DNA of 64,000 bases, taken from contig NZ_JACHMN010000003.1 in assembly GCF_014204945.1 (NCBI RefSeq), positions 310,001 through 374,000 on the forward strand, given 5' to 3'. This DNA comes from Allocatelliglobosispora scoriae (GTDB lineage Bacteria > Actinomycetota > Actinomycetes > Mycobacteriales > Micromonosporaceae). Shown piece by piece: positions 9,234-18,377 of the stretch; the first letter of the stretch is position 1; every line of letters starts with the position of its first letter. The position numbers and the translations under genes were made by a program. The notes under the pieces are model-generated. The model saw only the letters and a program-made list of their open reading frames with translations. It ran no database searches and was not told where the DNA came from.

Positions 9234-9718
9234 GACAGCACCGTCACATGCGCGGCCCGGGCGGCGGCGATCTCGCCGAGGAGCGTGGCGCGCGCGGCGG
9301 GCACGACCAAACACGTCTCGTACGCCAGCTTCGCCCCCTCCTTCTCCAGCGCCAGCAGCGCCACCTTCGGGTCGCCGGGAGTGCCCGAGGCGGCGGCGCT
9401 CGGCGCACCCGCCCCGGCGGAGGGAGACGGCGGTTTGATCAGTGCCTCCAGCGCGGCCACATGCGCCCGATGAGCGTCGCGGATCGGGTTGATGATCGTC
9501 ACCAGCGCCGGCGGCGCGCTGCCGATCGCCGTGGAGTAGGCATTGACCAGGGCCTTGGTCCGGGCCAGGAAGCCGAGCAGGGGATCGGGATCGGGCGCCG
9601 GAGTGGCGAGCAGATCGCAGCCGGCGAGCACGCCCGCGGCGCCGACCGCGGCCAGCGTGCGGAGCAGATCGCGCCGCGAGGCAGGGTCGGTGATTCGCAT
9701 CTGGCTAGTGTTCACCAT
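9230..9718 (-). CDS. Tat-exported lipoprotein with ferritin-like helices, divergent from rimP
   Basis: A 162-residue protein with a twin-arginine segment (SRRDLLRTLAAVGAAG) ending in the lipobox LAGC (Cys at about residue 34). It should therefore be exported by Tat and lipid-anchored. The mature part has three or four helices broken by a Pro/Ala/Gly linker (about 95-115), resembling the ferritin-like partner encoded next. An internal ATG at 9700 (MRITDP) would still keep the signal. It is transcribed away from rimP with 150 bases between the two starts. Its function is not known. Confidence 0.72.
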   Translation of the reverse strand: MVNTSQMRITDPASRRDLLRTLAAVGAAGVLAGCDLLATPAPDPDPLLGFLARTKALVNAYSTAIGSAPPALVTIINPIRDAHRAHVAALEALIKPPSPSAGAGAPSAAASGTPGDPKVALLALEKEGAKLAYETCLVVPAARATLLGEIAAARAAHVTVLS

Positions 9719-9868
9719 GCGCGCATCGACGCCAAGCGCACTTTGCCCGCGCGGCGTGAAGGGCTGCCCCGTGTCGGTGTGCCCCTGGCCTTCACCTCAG
9801 GTTACGCTCTGCCCAGCCGGAGACTCCGTCCTCGGCTTCAGGTTGTGCCCGAAGGAAGGGGTAAGGAG

Positions 9869-10516
9869 ATGGCTCAGGGTGGCCGTTCTGTCGGCCGGGG
9901 CCGTCCCAGTGCGCCGCGCCGCACCGACAAGGGTGCGCCGCGAGAGGCGGTCGCCCCGATCAAGGCTCCGGCCGCCGATCTCGCCGCCGCGCGGGACCGG
10001 GTGCAGGCCCTCATCGAACCGGTGCTCACCACTGCCGGTTACGATCTTGAAAGTTTGACGCTCAAGCAGGTCGGACGGCGTTTCAGCTTGAAGCTGACCG
10101 TGGACGGCGACGGCGGTGTCAACCTCGACACGATCGCCGAACTCTCCCGCGCCGTCGCCGACACCCTCGACGAGGCCGAAGCGGCCGGACGCGAGATCAT
10201 CGCCGGCGAGTACCAGCTGGAGGTCAGCTCCCCGGGCGTGGACCGCCCGCTGACCCTGCCCCGGCACTGGCGGCGCGCGATCGGCCGGCTCGTCGCGGTG
10301 AAGGCCGCGGAGAAGCAGGTGACCGGCCGGGTGGTCGGCACCGACGAGAGCAGCGTCACGTTCGAGATCAACGGGGCGAAGAAGACTTTCCGCCTGGCCG
10401 AGCTGGGCGCGGGCCGCGTGCAGATCGAGTTCAGTCGGCTGGAAGAGATCTCCGACGACGACCTCGAGGAGATCGCGGGAGACGAAGACGACGAAGACGA
10501 CGAGGAGCAGCAGTGA
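9869..10516 (+). CDS. rimP: Ribosome maturation factor RimP
   Basis: RimP binds the free 30S subunit and assists late 16S rRNA 3' domain assembly. At 215 residues it is longer than most homologues because of a basic, Pro/Ala-rich N terminus (about 1-40) and a very acidic C-terminal tail ([10 protein letters not shown]). The conserved core runs from about 45 to 195, with [14 protein letters not shown] and [11 protein letters not shown] as markers. ATG 9869 follows the purine-rich GAAGGAAGGGG at 9851-9861. It is coupled to nusA by a 4-base overlap. Confidence 0.93.
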   Translation: MAQGGRSVGRGRPSAPRRTDKGAPREAVAPIKAPAADLAAARDRVQALIEPVLTTAGYDLESLTLKQVGRRFSLKLTVDGDGGVNLDTIAELSRAVADTLDEAEAAGREIIAGEYQLEVSSPGVDRPLTLPRHWRRAIGRLVAVKAAEKQVTGRVVGTDESSVTFEINGAKKTFRLAELGAGRVQIEFSRLEEISDDDLEEIAGDEDDEDDEEQQ

Positions 10517-11583
10517 ATATCGACCTGGCCGCATTGCGCGCGCTGGAACGCGAGCGGGAGATCCCGTTCGAGACAATTCTGGCCGCGATCGAGACGGCGC
10601 TGCTCACCGCATACCGGCACACCGACGGTGCGCATCAGCATGCCCGAGTGGAGATCGACCGCAAGACCGGCGGAGCCATCGTGCTCGCGCAGGAGTTCGA
10701 CGACGACGGCTCGATCGTCCGTGAGTTCGACGACACCCCCGACGACTTCGGCCGCATCGCGACGATGACGGCGAAGCAGGTCATCCTGCAGCGCCTGCGC
10801 GAGGCGACCGACGAGGTGCACTTCGGCGAGTACATCAACCGCGACGGCGACCTCGTCACCGGCATCATCCAGGCCCACGAGAGCCGTTCGGAGAAGGGCA
10901 TCGTCTCCGTCGACCTCGGCAAGATCGAGGCGACGCTGCCCCTGTCCGAGCAGGTGCCCGGCGAGGTCTACCGGCACGGCGAGCGCATCCGGTGCGTCGT
11001 GATCCACGTGGTCAAGGGCCCGCGCGGCCCCCAGGTGACGCTCTCCCGCTCGCACCCGGCGCTGGTCAAGAAGCTCTTCGCGCTGGAGGTGCCCGAGATC
11101 GCCGACGGCACCGTCGAGATCGCCGCCATCGCCCGCGAATCGGGGCACCGCACCAAGATCGCCGTACGCTCCACCGTCTCCGGAGTCAATGCGAAGGGCG
11201 CCTGCATCGGTCCGATGGGCCAGCGCGTGCGTGCGGTCATGAGCGAGTTGCACGGCGAAAAGATCGACATCATTGACTGGTCGGAGGACGCGGCCGAGTT
11301 CGTCGGGAATGCGCTCTCGCCCGCCCGGGTTATCAAGGTCGAGGTGGTCGACCGCGAGGCTCGCGCCGCCCGGGTGACCGTCCCGGGTGAGGTGCTTTCG
11401 CTCGCCATCGGCAGGGAAGGGCAGAATGCTCGGCTTGCGGCCCGTCTGACGGGTTGGCGAATCGACATTCGTTCCGATGCACCGGAGGGCAACCCGCCCC
11501 CCGGCGCACCGCGCCCGGCCCGCTCCGTCGCAGGTGTAGGGGCCGAGCACGGAGGCGCTGATCACGAAGGCGAGGCGGCCTGA
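10513..11583 (+). CDS. nusA: Transcription termination/antitermination factor NusA
   Basis: A 356-residue NusA of the short actinobacterial type. It has an N-terminal RNA-polymerase-binding domain (about 1-105), an S1 domain (about 108-185, with [13 protein letters not shown]) and two KH domains (about 200-335, with [12 protein letters not shown] and [16 protein letters not shown] as the GxxG loops). The acidic repeats of enterobacterial NusA are absent; a short Pro/Gly tail ends the protein. GTG 10513 overlaps the rimP stop. NusA controls pausing, termination and rRNA antitermination, so this is a transcription-translation operon. Confidence 0.96.
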   Translation: MNIDLAALRALEREREIPFETILAAIETALLTAYRHTDGAHQHARVEIDRKTGGAIVLAQEFDDDGSIVREFDDTPDDFGRIATMTAKQVILQRLREATDEVHFGEYINRDGDLVTGIIQAHESRSEKGIVSVDLGKIEATLPLSEQVPGEVYRHGERIRCVVIHVVKGPRGPQVTLSRSHPALVKKLFALEVPEIADGTVEIAAIARESGHRTKIAVRSTVSGVNAKGACIGPMGQRVRAVMSELHGEKIDIIDWSEDAAEFVGNALSPARVIKVEVVDREARAARVTVPGEVLSLAIGREGQNARLAARLTGWRIDIRSDAPEGNPPPGAPRPARSVAGVGAEHGGADHEGEAA

Positions 11584-11587
11584 TCGT

Positions 11588-11610
11588 CTGTCGGACGATA
11601 GGGGTAGACT
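11588..11610 (+). promoter_or_regulatory. ylxR promoter with RecA-NDp/PafBC-like layout, leaderless
   Basis: CTGTCGGAC (11588-11596), an 8-base spacer and TAGACT (11605-11610) lie 6 bases before the ylxR GTG. The block and spacing equal those at recA (58860) and the ycaQ-like gene (30249). There is no Shine-Dalgarno sequence, so a leaderless transcript is likely. Confidence 0.55.
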
Positions 11611-11616
11611 TCCTCG

Positions 11617-11922
11617 GTGGTACGTCGCTCGCTGTCCGCTGATATCCAGCTAGCACCTCCGGTGCGAACCTGTGTCGGCTGTCGGCAGCGTGCGACCGCC
11701 TCCGAGTTGCTGCGGGTCGTGGCGATCGAGCGCGAAGCTGGTCAGTTCAGCCTCATGCCTGATCCGGCCCGCAGAGCGCCGGGCAGGGGAGCGCATCTTC
11801 ATCCCGTCCCGGCATGTCTCGTGTTGGCGGAGCGGCGCAGGGCCTTCGGGCGTGCGCTGCGGGTGACCGGTGTCCTGGACATCGGCACGCTCAACGAGGC
11901 GATCCCAGGCGGGGACGGATGA
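11617..11922 (+). CDS. ylxR: YlxR-family RNA-binding protein (DUF448)
   Basis: A 101-residue basic protein with the YlxR hallmarks: RTCVGCRQRATASELLRVV near the N terminus and GRGAHLHPVPACL in the middle. In Firmicutes the family (RnpM) binds and modulates RNase P RNA, and the gene lies between nusA and infB in most bacteria, as here. GTG 11617 has no upstream Shine-Dalgarno but is preceded by TAGACT with a 6-base gap. This suggests a separate leaderless transcript for ylxR-infB in addition to read-through from rimP-nusA. Confidence 0.9.
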   Translation: MVRRSLSADIQLAPPVRTCVGCRQRATASELLRVVAIEREAGQFSLMPDPARRAPGRGAHLHPVPACLVLAERRRAFGRALRVTGVLDIGTLNEAIPGGDG

Positions 11923-12086
11923 TCTGCGCCAGAATGGGATCAACGACATGCGATCCTTCGGGATTGCGAGCGCAGGGCGAGTTGCGGGGAGCGCAGCGCG
12001 CCTTGCAGCGTAAAGACAACGCTCAGCACCCACCGTCGTCGTGGCACCGAGTCACGGCCGGAGAAGAGCAAGGTAGGAAAACCGGC

Positions 12087-12176
12087 ATGAGCACACGATG
12101 AAGTCGCCAAAATGACAAGGCTTCAAGTGCACAAGTGAGGTCGATGTGGGCTGCCGCCCGCACGGCCTCGGAATGA
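12087..12176 (+). other. Chain of four overlapping mini-ORFs in the infB leader
   Basis: Four tiny frames follow each other, each stop overlapping the next start by four bases: MSTR (12087-12101), MKSPK (12098-12115), MTRLQVHK (12112-12138) and a GTG frame of 13 codons (12135-12176). The last stop overlaps ATG 12173, which is in frame with infB. AAGGTAGGA at 12070-12078 could serve as ribosome-binding site for the first. This region is part of the 262-base ylxR-infB gap, in which I see no other gene. Confidence 0.45.
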
Positions 12177-12184
12177 GGAGTGCA

Positions 12185-15100
12185 GTGGCAGGCAAGGCCC
12201 GCGTACACGAGCTCGCCAAGGAGCTCGGCGTCGAGAGCAAGACCGTTCTCGCCAAATTGAAAGAGATGGGCGAGTTCGTCAAATCCGCGTCGAGCACCGT
12301 CGAGCCCCCCGTCGCACGGCGGCTGAAAGAGGTCTTCGGATCCTCTGGCGGCCCGTCGACCGGCTCATCCGGACCGAGCGCGCCGACGTCGTCGGCGCCC
12401 GAAGCGACGTCCAGCGCGAGCGAACCCCGGGTGTCGGCACGGCCGGCTCCGCCTAAGAAGGCGACGCCGAGCAAGCCGAAGGAGCCGGCGTTGACGCCGG
12501 CGGGTTCCCAGGTGACGAAGAGCGCACACGACATCGAGGTCGAGGCGGCGGAAGCCCGCGCCTCGGCCCTGAAAGCAGAGCAGGAGGCCTCCGTCAAGGC
12601 GGCCCAGGTTGCTCGCGAGACCCGGCGTCCGTCGGGTGAGGACGGCCCCAAGCCGACCTTCATGCCGCCCCGCCCCGGTACGACCGGCGGCGCGCCCGGC
12701 GGTGCTCGTCCCGCCTCTCCCGGTGCTCCCGGTGGCGCACGTCCGGCGGCGCCGGGTGGCGCACGTCCGGCGGCTCCCGGTGGGCGTCCCGAGCGTGGTC
12801 CCGAGCGTCCCGCCGGTGACCGTGGTCCGCGCCCCGAGCGCACCGACCGGCCGGGTGCCCCGCGCCCGCCGGCTCGCAGCGGCGGCAACAACCCGTTCGG
12901 CATCACCCCTGGTGGCGGTGCCCGACCGGCTGGCGGACCCAACCCCAACAATGCGATGCCCCGGCCCAACCCGGCCTCCATGGGCGGCCCCCGGCCGAGC
13001 CCTGCTTCGATGGGCGGACCCCGGCCCAGCCCGGGCCAGATGCCTTCGCAGCGTCCGGCTCGTCCCGGCGGTCCCGGTGGCGGCACCGGTCGTCCGGGCG
13101 GTCCCGGTGGTGGCGGCGCAGGTCGTCCCAGCGGTCCCGGCGGCGGCGGCTTCCGTCCCGGTGGTCCCGGCGGCGGCACCGGTGGCGGCTTCCGCCCCGG
13201 TGGCGGCGGTGGCGCTCCCGGTGGTGGCGGCGGTTACCGCGGCGGCCCCGGTGGCGGTGGCGCTCCCGGTGGTGGCGGCGGTTACCGCGGCGGTCCCGGT
13301 GGCGGCGCTCCTGGCGCTGGTGCACCGGCCGGTGGCGGTGGTCGTCCCGGTGGCGGCGGTCGTGGTCGCGGCGGTAGCGCCGCGGGCGCGTTCGGCCGTC
13401 CGGGTGGCAAGCCCGCCCGTGGCCGTAAGAGCAAGAAGCAGCGGCGTCAAGAGTTCGACAACCTGTCGGCACCGACGATGAGCTCCGGTGCACCGCGTGG
13501 CCAGGGCCAGCTCGTCCGCCTGCCGCGCGGCGCGTCCCTGTCGGACTTCGCCGACCGCATCAACGCCAACCCGGGCTCGCTCGTCCAGGAGATGTTCAAC
13601 CTGGGCGAGATGGTCACGGCGACGCAGTCGTGCACCGACGACACCCTGCTGCTCATCGGCGAGCACCTCGGCTTCGACGTGCAGATCGTCAGCCCCGAGG
13701 ACGAGGACCGCGAGCTGCTCGCGCGCTTCGACATCGACCTCGACGCCGACGTCGCGGAGGACCGCCTGGTCAGCCGCCCGCCGGTTGTCACGGTCATGGG
13801 CCACGTCGACCACGGTAAGACGAAGCTGCTCGACGCGATCCGGTCGGCCAACGTCGTCGAGGGCGAGGCCGGTGGCATCACCCAGCACATCGGTGCCTAC
13901 CAGGTCCACGTCGAGCACGAGGGCGAAGACCGGGCGATCACCTTCATCGACACCCCGGGTCACGAGGCGTTCACCGCCATGCGTGCTCGTGGTGCCCAGG
14001 CGACCGACATCGTCATCCTGGTGGTCGCGGCCGACGACGGCGTCATGCCGCAGACGGTCGAGGCGCTCAACCACGCCAAGGCGGCCGGTGTGCCGATCGT
14101 GGTCGCGGTCAACAAGGTGGACAAGCCGGATGCCAACCCGGGCAAGGTCCGTCAGCAGCTCACCGAGTACGGCCTGGTCGCCGAGGAGTATGGCGGCGAG
14201 ACCATGTTCGTCGACATCTCCGCGAAGAGCCGGATCAACATCGACGGCCTCCTGGAGGCCGTGCTGCTGACCGTCGACGCGTCGCTCGACATGCGGGCCC
14301 CGATCGACGGGCACGCACAGGGCATCGCGATCGAGGCGCACCTCGACAAGGGCCGCGGCCCCGTCGCGACGGTGCTGGTCAACAAGGGCACCCTGCGGGT
14401 CGGCGACTCGATCGTGGCGGGCAACGCCTACGGCCGCGTCCGCGCCATGCTCGACGACAACGGCCAGCCGGTCACCGAGGCCGGTCCGGCGCGTCCGGTC
14501 ATGGTGCTCGGTCTGACCGCGGTGCCGGGCGCCGGCGACAGCTTCCTCGCTGCCGACGACGACCGCACCGTGCGCCAGATCGCCGAGCAGCGGCAGGCTC
14601 GCCGCCGTGCGGCCGAGCAGGCCAACCTGCGTGGCCGGGCCACCCTTGAGACGCTCCTCGAGCAGCTCAAGGAGGGCGAGAAGACCTCGCTCGACCTCAT
14701 CATCAAGGGCGACGTGGCCGGTTCGGTCGAGGCGCTCGAAGATGCACTGGTCGGCCTTCCGATCCCGGAAGAGGTCACGCTGCGGATCATCCACCGTGGT
14801 GTCGGCGCGATCACCGAGAACGACGTCAACCTGGCGAGTGCGACCTCCGACTCGACCGCGATCATCATCGGCTTCAACGTTCGGCCGATGCTGCAGGCGC
14901 GGGCCCTGGCGGACCGCAATGGCGTGGAGATCCGGTACTACACCGTTATCTACCAGGCCATCGAGGAGATCGAGGCGGCCCTCAAGGGCATGCTCAAGCC
15001 GGTCTACGAGGAGTCCATCCTCGGATCTGCGGAGGTCCGCGAGGTCTTCCGCTCGTCCAAGATCGGTACGATCGCGGGTTGCATCGTCCGGACCGGCATC

Positions 15101-15307
15101 CTCAAGCGCAACGCCAAGGCGCGGGTCATCCGCGAGGGCGCGGTCGTGGCGGAGAGCGTCACGATCACCTCGCTCAAGCGGTTCAAGGATGACGCGACCG
15201 AGGTCCGCGAGGGCTACGAGTGTGGTCTGACCCTGGGCGGCTTCGGCAACCCGCAGGTCGGCGACATCTTCGAGGCCTACGAGATGCGCGAGAAGCCGCG
15301 CGCCTAA
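12185..15307 (+). CDS. infB: Translation initiation factor IF-2
   Basis: IF-2 is the GTPase that positions fMet-tRNA on the 30S subunit and promotes subunit joining. The protein has 1040 residues. An IF2_N motif opens it ([18 protein letters not shown]), followed by an exceptionally long Gly/Pro/Arg-rich linker (about 60-415). A second IF2_N-like segment (about 440-510) precedes the G domain with GHVDHGKT (539-546), [15 protein letters not shown] and SAK, and then the beta-barrel and C domains. GTG 12185 follows AGGAG at 12176-12180. ATG 12173 would add four residues and overlap the last leader mini-ORF. Confidence 0.96.
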   Translation: MAGKARVHELAKELGVESKTVLAKLKEMGEFVKSASSTVEPPVARRLKEVFGSSGGPSTGSSGPSAPTSSAPEATSSASEPRVSARPAPPKKATPSKPKEPALTPAGSQVTKSAHDIEVEAAEARASALKAEQEASVKAAQVARETRRPSGEDGPKPTFMPPRPGTTGGAPGGARPASPGAPGGARPAAPGGARPAAPGGRPERGPERPAGDRGPRPERTDRPGAPRPPARSGGNNPFGITPGGGARPAGGPNPNNAMPRPNPASMGGPRPSPASMGGPRPSPGQMPSQRPARPGGPGGGTGRPGGPGGGGAGRPSGPGGGGFRPGGPGGGTGGGFRPGGGGGAPGGGGGYRGGPGGGGAPGGGGGYRGGPGGGAPGAGAPAGGGGRPGGGGRGRGGSAAGAFGRPGGKPARGRKSKKQRRQEFDNLSAPTMSSGAPRGQGQLVRLPRGASLSDFADRINANPGSLVQEMFNLGEMVTATQSCTDDTLLLIGEHLGFDVQIVSPEDEDRELLARFDIDLDADVAEDRLVSRPPVVTVMGHVDHGKTKLLDAIRSANVVEGEAGGITQHIGAYQVHVEHEGEDRAITFIDTPGHEAFTAMRARGAQATDIVILVVAADDGVMPQTVEALNHAKAAGVPIVVAVNKVDKPDANPGKVRQQLTEYGLVAEEYGGETMFVDISAKSRINIDGLLEAVLLTVDASLDMRAPIDGHAQGIAIEAHLDKGRGPVATVLVNKGTLRVGDSIVAGNAYGRVRAMLDDNGQPVTEAGPARPVMVLGLTAVPGAGDSFLAADDDRTVRQIAEQRQARRRAAEQANLRGRATLETLLEQLKEGEKTSLDLIIKGDVAGSVEALEDALVGLPIPEEVTLRIIHRGVGAITENDVNLASATSDSTAIIIGFNVRPMLQARALADRNGVEIRYYTVIYQAIEEIEAALKGMLKPVYEESILGSAEVREVFRSSKIGTIAGCIVRTGILKRNAKARVIREGAVVAESVTITSLKRFKDDATEVREGYECGLTLGGFGNPQVGDIFEAYEMREKPRA
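13203..13298 (+). repeat. 48-bp tandem duplication inside the IF-2 Gly-rich linker
   Basis: Two consecutive 48-base units encode [16 protein letters not shown] twice. A 35-base block is identical at 13211-13245 and 13259-13293. Farther upstream, about 12968-13030, a 30-base unit encoding [10 protein letters not shown] is also repeated. The linker appears to grow by slippage or unequal exchange while keeping frame. Confidence 0.85.
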
Positions 15308-15319
15308 GCACGACGATCA

Positions 15320-15356
15320 AAGGGGTGGCCGGTTCAGACCGGCCACCCCTTCTCTC
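15320..15356 (+). terminator. Rho-independent terminator after infB
   Basis: Arms 15320-15333 and 15338-15351 form a perfect 14-base GC-rich stem with a TCAG loop, followed by the pyrimidine tract TCTCTCTTAT. It lies 12 bases after the infB stop and ends the nusA-infB transcript. Confidence 0.9.
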
Positions 15357-15371
15357 TTATAGACGACAGAT

Positions 15372-15377
15372 TAGGCT
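15372..15377 (+). promoter_or_regulatory. Leaderless -10 element of the methyltransferase gene
   Basis: TAGGCT lies 6 bases before GTG 15384, immediately after the infB terminator. No good -35 and no Shine-Dalgarno are visible. The gene therefore has its own promoter despite sitting inside the infB-rbfA region. Confidence 0.5.
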
Positions 15378-15383
15378 TCCATC

Positions 15384-16412
15384 GTGGAATATGCGCTGCT
15401 CCTGGCCCCGTCATCGAACCGGGTCTACACCGCCGGGGCCGCCGCCCTGGGCGCCGCCGAACTCGCCGCCTTCTCCGTCGGCGCTCTCGACGGCCGCCTC
15501 GGTCCCGTGGCGCCGATCGAGCTCGCCGGGCGTACCTATCTGGGGTTCTCGGTGGCCGACGGACCGCTCGGTGAGCGCGACCTGGCCTATCTCGCGAACG
15601 TCTCGTCGGCCTTCGCGCTCTTCGAGCGCGTCGAGGGCGACCTGCTGCGGCCGATCGCCGGGCAGCCGCTGGACCGCTACGACGACGATCTGATCAGCAT
15701 CCAGAAATACTCCGGCAAGACCAACGAGCACTTCACCAAGCTGCTGCTCAACGTGACGGTGCTGGCGAGCGCCTTCGCCGACCGGATGCTGGAGCGCAAG
15801 CTCACCGTGCTCGACCCGGTCTGCGGTCGGGGGACGACCCTCAACCAGGCCCTGATGTACGGCTGGGACGCCATCGGCATCGAGCGGGACCAGCAGGACC
15901 TGGAGGCCTACTCGGCCTTCATGAAGACCTACCTCAAGCGCAAGCGGCTCAAGCACAACGCGGAGATGACGCCGCTGCGCCGCGAGGGCAAGAAGCTCGG
16001 CCGCCGCTTCGACGTGACGATGGCGCCCGACAAGGCGGCGCACCACGCGGGCGAGACCCAGCAGCTGACGGTCTTCGAGGCCGATACGTCGCTGGCCCGC
16101 TCGCTGCTGAAGAAGCACTCGGCGGAGGTGGTCGTCGCGGACCTGCCCTACGGCATCGTGCACGGCAGCCGGGGACCGAAGGGGATCGCCCGGGGGCCGC
16201 AGGAGCTGCTGGAGACGGCGCTGCCCGGCTGGGTGCAGCTGATCATGCCCGGTGGCACGCTCGGCTTCTCCTGGAACACCCACGTCGCGCCACGCGAGGA
16301 GGCGATCGCGCTGGTGGAGAAGGCCGGACTGCGCATCGTCCCAGCCGAGGGCTTCTCACACTGGGTGGATCAGGGGATCACCCGCGATATTGTGATCGCC
16401 CGCCGGGACTGA
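15384..16412 (+). CDS. TRM11-like SAM-dependent RNA/DNA methyltransferase
   Basis: A 342-residue protein. The N-terminal part (about 1-115) has no catalytic motif and may bind substrate. The Rossmann methyltransferase domain follows, with LDPVCGRGTTLNQALMYG (about 150-167) as SAM-binding motif I and VVVADLPYGI (about 250-259) as motif IV. DLPYG resembles the N/DPPY of amino-methyltransferases that modify exocyclic N of G or A. Placement between infB and ylxP-rbfA suggests a tRNA or rRNA target, but this is inference. GTG 15384 is preceded only by a -10-like TAGGCT. Confidence 0.82.
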   Translation: MEYALLLAPSSNRVYTAGAAALGAAELAAFSVGALDGRLGPVAPIELAGRTYLGFSVADGPLGERDLAYLANVSSAFALFERVEGDLLRPIAGQPLDRYDDDLISIQKYSGKTNEHFTKLLLNVTVLASAFADRMLERKLTVLDPVCGRGTTLNQALMYGWDAIGIERDQQDLEAYSAFMKTYLKRKRLKHNAEMTPLRREGKKLGRRFDVTMAPDKAAHHAGETQQLTVFEADTSLARSLLKKHSAEVVVADLPYGIVHGSRGPKGIARGPQELLETALPGWVQLIMPGGTLGFSWNTHVAPREEAIALVEKAGLRIVPAEGFSHWVDQGITRDIVIARRD

Positions 16413-16433
16413 GAAGCAGTAGTCTCAGCACTT

Positions 16434-16733
16434 GTGTTTCTAGGCTCAATCGTCTTCGACGTGCTCCTGCCCGGCGACTCCCGGTCGCTCAAGGAGAAGC
16501 GCAGCTATCTGCGGCCCGTCATCGCGGCCCTCAAGAAGTTCGAGGTCTCCGCGGCCGAGGTCGGTGACCAGGATCGGCACGGTCGGGCGCAGCTCGCCGT
16601 CGCCGTGGTGGCGAGCGAGGCCGTCCACGTCCGCGAGGTGCTCGATCGCTGCGAGCGGCTCGTGGCCGGGCGGCCGGAGCTGGAGCTGCTCTCGGTCAAG
16701 ACCCGCCTCATCAGCGGCGAGGACCTGGACTGA
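16434..16733 (+). CDS. YlxP-like protein (DUF503)
   Basis: A small 99-residue ferredoxin-like-fold protein. LKEKRSYLRPVIAALKKFEVSAAEVGDQD and the closing ISGEDLD are typical of DUF503, long linked to the infB-rbfA ribosome assembly cluster (ylxP of Bacillus). Its biochemical role is not established. GTG 16434 is 8 bases after TAGTCT (16420-16425), which may drive a leaderless mRNA. The gene lies 21 bases after the methyltransferase stop, so read-through from it is also possible. Confidence 0.88.
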   Translation: MFLGSIVFDVLLPGDSRSLKEKRSYLRPVIAALKKFEVSAAEVGDQDRHGRAQLAVAVVASEAVHVREVLDRCERLVAGRPELELLSVKTRLISGEDLD

Positions 16734-16777
16734 CGCCAGACAAAGATCATTTCCGATTGCCTGTCGTCGCAGACGGG

Positions 16778-16783
16778 TAATCT
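16778..16783 (+). promoter_or_regulatory. Possible rbfA promoter -10
   Basis: TAATCT lies 32 bases upstream of the rbfA ATG, with an ATTGCC-like -35 about 16 bases before it. A clear GGAGG at 16803-16807 then serves rbfA. Confidence 0.4.
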
Positions 16784-16814
16784 AAGTAGGTCGACCTGCA
16801 CTGGAGGTAGCGAA

Positions 16815-17297
16815 ATGTCCGATCCGGCAAAGGTACGCAAGCACGCCGAGCGCGTACGGGAGCTGGTGGCCTCGGCGGTGCGGACCCAGATCAAGGACCC
16901 GCGACTGGGCATGGTGACGATCACCGACGCCCGGATCACCGCAGATCTCCGCGAGGCCACGGTCTTCTACACCGTGCTCGGTGACGTCGAGGAGCAGCAG
17001 AGCACCGCCGCCGCGCTGGAGAGCGCCAAGGGGATGCTGCGCGGCCCGGTCGGCCGTGCGCTGGGCCTGCGCCACTCGCCGTCGCTGGCGTTCGTCATGG
17101 ACAACGTCCAGGAGACCGTGAAGCACATCGACGACCTGCTTGCCGAGGCGAAGATCGCCGACGCCAAGGTGCACGAGATCGCCGAGCGCGCGACCTACGC
17201 CGGTGATCCGCAGCCCTACAAGCTCGACGACGACGCCGACGAGGCGGATGACGACGACGAGGACGAGCCGGCCCGCGCGGCCGAGGTCGGCCGGTGA
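16815..17297 (+). CDS. rbfA: 30S ribosome-binding factor A
   Basis: RbfA is a KH-fold factor that binds 17S pre-rRNA in the 30S body and is needed for 16S 5' end maturation and cold adaptation. The 160-residue product opens with KHAERVRELVASAVRTQIKDPRLGMVTIT and contains MLRGPVGRALGLRHSPSLAF, both diagnostic. The C-terminal 35 residues form an Asp/Glu-rich tail. ATG 16815 has the Shine-Dalgarno GGAGG 7 bases upstream. The stop overlaps the next start by four bases. Confidence 0.95.
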   Translation: MSDPAKVRKHAERVRELVASAVRTQIKDPRLGMVTITDARITADLREATVFYTVLGDVEEQQSTAAALESAKGMLRGPVGRALGLRHSPSLAFVMDNVQETVKHIDDLLAEAKIADAKVHEIAERATYAGDPQPYKLDDDADEADDDDEDEPARAAEVGR

Positions 17298-18280
17298 ACG
17301 AGGGCATTACCGAGGCGGAGTGGAGCGCGGCTGTCGCGGCGATCCACTCCGCCGTCACGGCCGACGACACGATCCTGCTCGTCTGCCACGTCAACCCCGA
17401 CGGCGACGCCCTCGGCAGCATGCTCGGCGTGGCGCAGGCACTCGTCGCGCTCGGCTCGACCCGGCTGCAGGCGACCTTTCCGGGACCGCTGACGATCCCG
17501 GAGCCCTTCGCGCCGATGCCCGGCCTGCACCTGCTCGTCGCCGAGGACCAGGCGATGGCGCGGCCCGACCTGCTGATCACCTTCGACGCGGCGAGCGAGT
17601 CCCGGCTCGGCAAGCTCCGCGACCGGCTGGAGACCTCCGGCGACTCCATCGTGCTCGATCACCACGCCAGCTTCACCGGCTTCGGCCGGCACCAGCTCGT
17701 CGCGCCCACCTCGGCGGCGACCGCCGTGATCGCGGCCGAGCTCGTCGACCGGCTCGGCGTCGCGCTGGACCGCTCCATCGCCGAGTGCCTCTATGTCGGG
17801 GTCATCACCGACACCGGGTCCTTCCGCTACGAGCTCACCACGCCCGCCGTGCACCGGCTCGCCGCCCGGCTCGTCGAGACCGGCATCAACCCCGGCGAGG
17901 TCTCGCAGCGGATCTTCGACAGCCGCACCTTCGGCGCCGTGAAGCTCTACGGCGAGGTGCTCAGCCGGGCCGTCCTGGAGACCGAGAAGCGTCTCGTCTG
18001 GACCGTGGCGACCCTCGACGACCTCAAGCGCCACGACCAGCCCGCGCACGTCCTCGAAGGGCTCATCGACGGCATCCGCTGCACCGTGGAGGCCGACGTG
18101 GCGTGCCTGCTCAAGCAGGTCGCTCCCGACGAGTGGTCGGTCTCGATGCGGGGCCGTGGCGGTGCCGACGTGAGCCGGGTCGCGATCGCGCTCGGCGGCG
18201 GCGGCCACCGGCTCGCGGCGGGCTTCACCGGCCGCGGCTCCGCCGACGAGGTCATGGATCAGATCCGCGCCGCACTCTGA
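17294..18280 (+). CDS. DHH/DHHA1 phosphoesterase, NrnA-like nanoRNase/pAp phosphatase
   Basis: A 328-residue cytosolic enzyme. The DHH domain carries CHVNPDGDALGS (motif I), FDAASESRLG (motif II), DHHASF (the name-giving motif) and YVGVITDTGSFRY. The DHHA1 domain ends with GGGGHRLAAGF, which binds the nucleotide. NrnA enzymes degrade 2-5-mer RNAs and dephosphorylate pAp; related actinobacterial proteins hydrolyse c-di-AMP or pApA. The exact substrate is not readable from sequence. It is coupled to rbfA by a GTGA overlap, linking RNA turnover with ribosome maturation. Confidence 0.9.
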   Translation: MNEGITEAEWSAAVAAIHSAVTADDTILLVCHVNPDGDALGSMLGVAQALVALGSTRLQATFPGPLTIPEPFAPMPGLHLLVAEDQAMARPDLLITFDAASESRLGKLRDRLETSGDSIVLDHHASFTGFGRHQLVAPTSAATAVIAAELVDRLGVALDRSIAECLYVGVITDTGSFRYELTTPAVHRLAARLVETGINPGEVSQRIFDSRTFGAVKLYGEVLSRAVLETEKRLVWTVATLDDLKRHDQPAHVLEGLIDGIRCTVEADVACLLKQVAPDEWSVSMRGRGGADVSRVAIALGGGGHRLAAGFTGRGSADEVMDQIRAAL

Positions 18281-18288
18281 CAGCAGAG

Positions 18289-18315
18289 GTCCGCACCGCC
18301 TCGTGCGGTGCGGAC
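18289..18315 (+). terminator. Hairpin after the NrnA-like gene
   Basis: GTCCGCACCGC (18289-18299) pairs perfectly with 18305-18315 across a 5-base loop, starting 8 bases after the stop. No T run follows, so it may be a weak or Rho-assisted terminator. Confidence 0.6.
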
Positions 18316-18377
18316 ATTCCGGCACGCAGTGACTGAAATGCCGCCCTGAGACGCTGATCAGCGGAGACAATCGGGGG

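Noticed and set aside
9771-9793. GTGTCGGTG, an 8-of-9 match to the RecA-NDp block, upstream of rimP
   Set aside because: No TANNNT stands 8 bases downstream; the nearest (TACGCT at 9803) is 23 bases away. It shows the block alone can occur by chance.
12365-14794. Minus-strand frame of 809 codons opposite infB, rich in Thr/Ala/Gly
   Set aside because: It mirrors the Gly/Pro-rich linker of IF-2 and has no independent coding signals.
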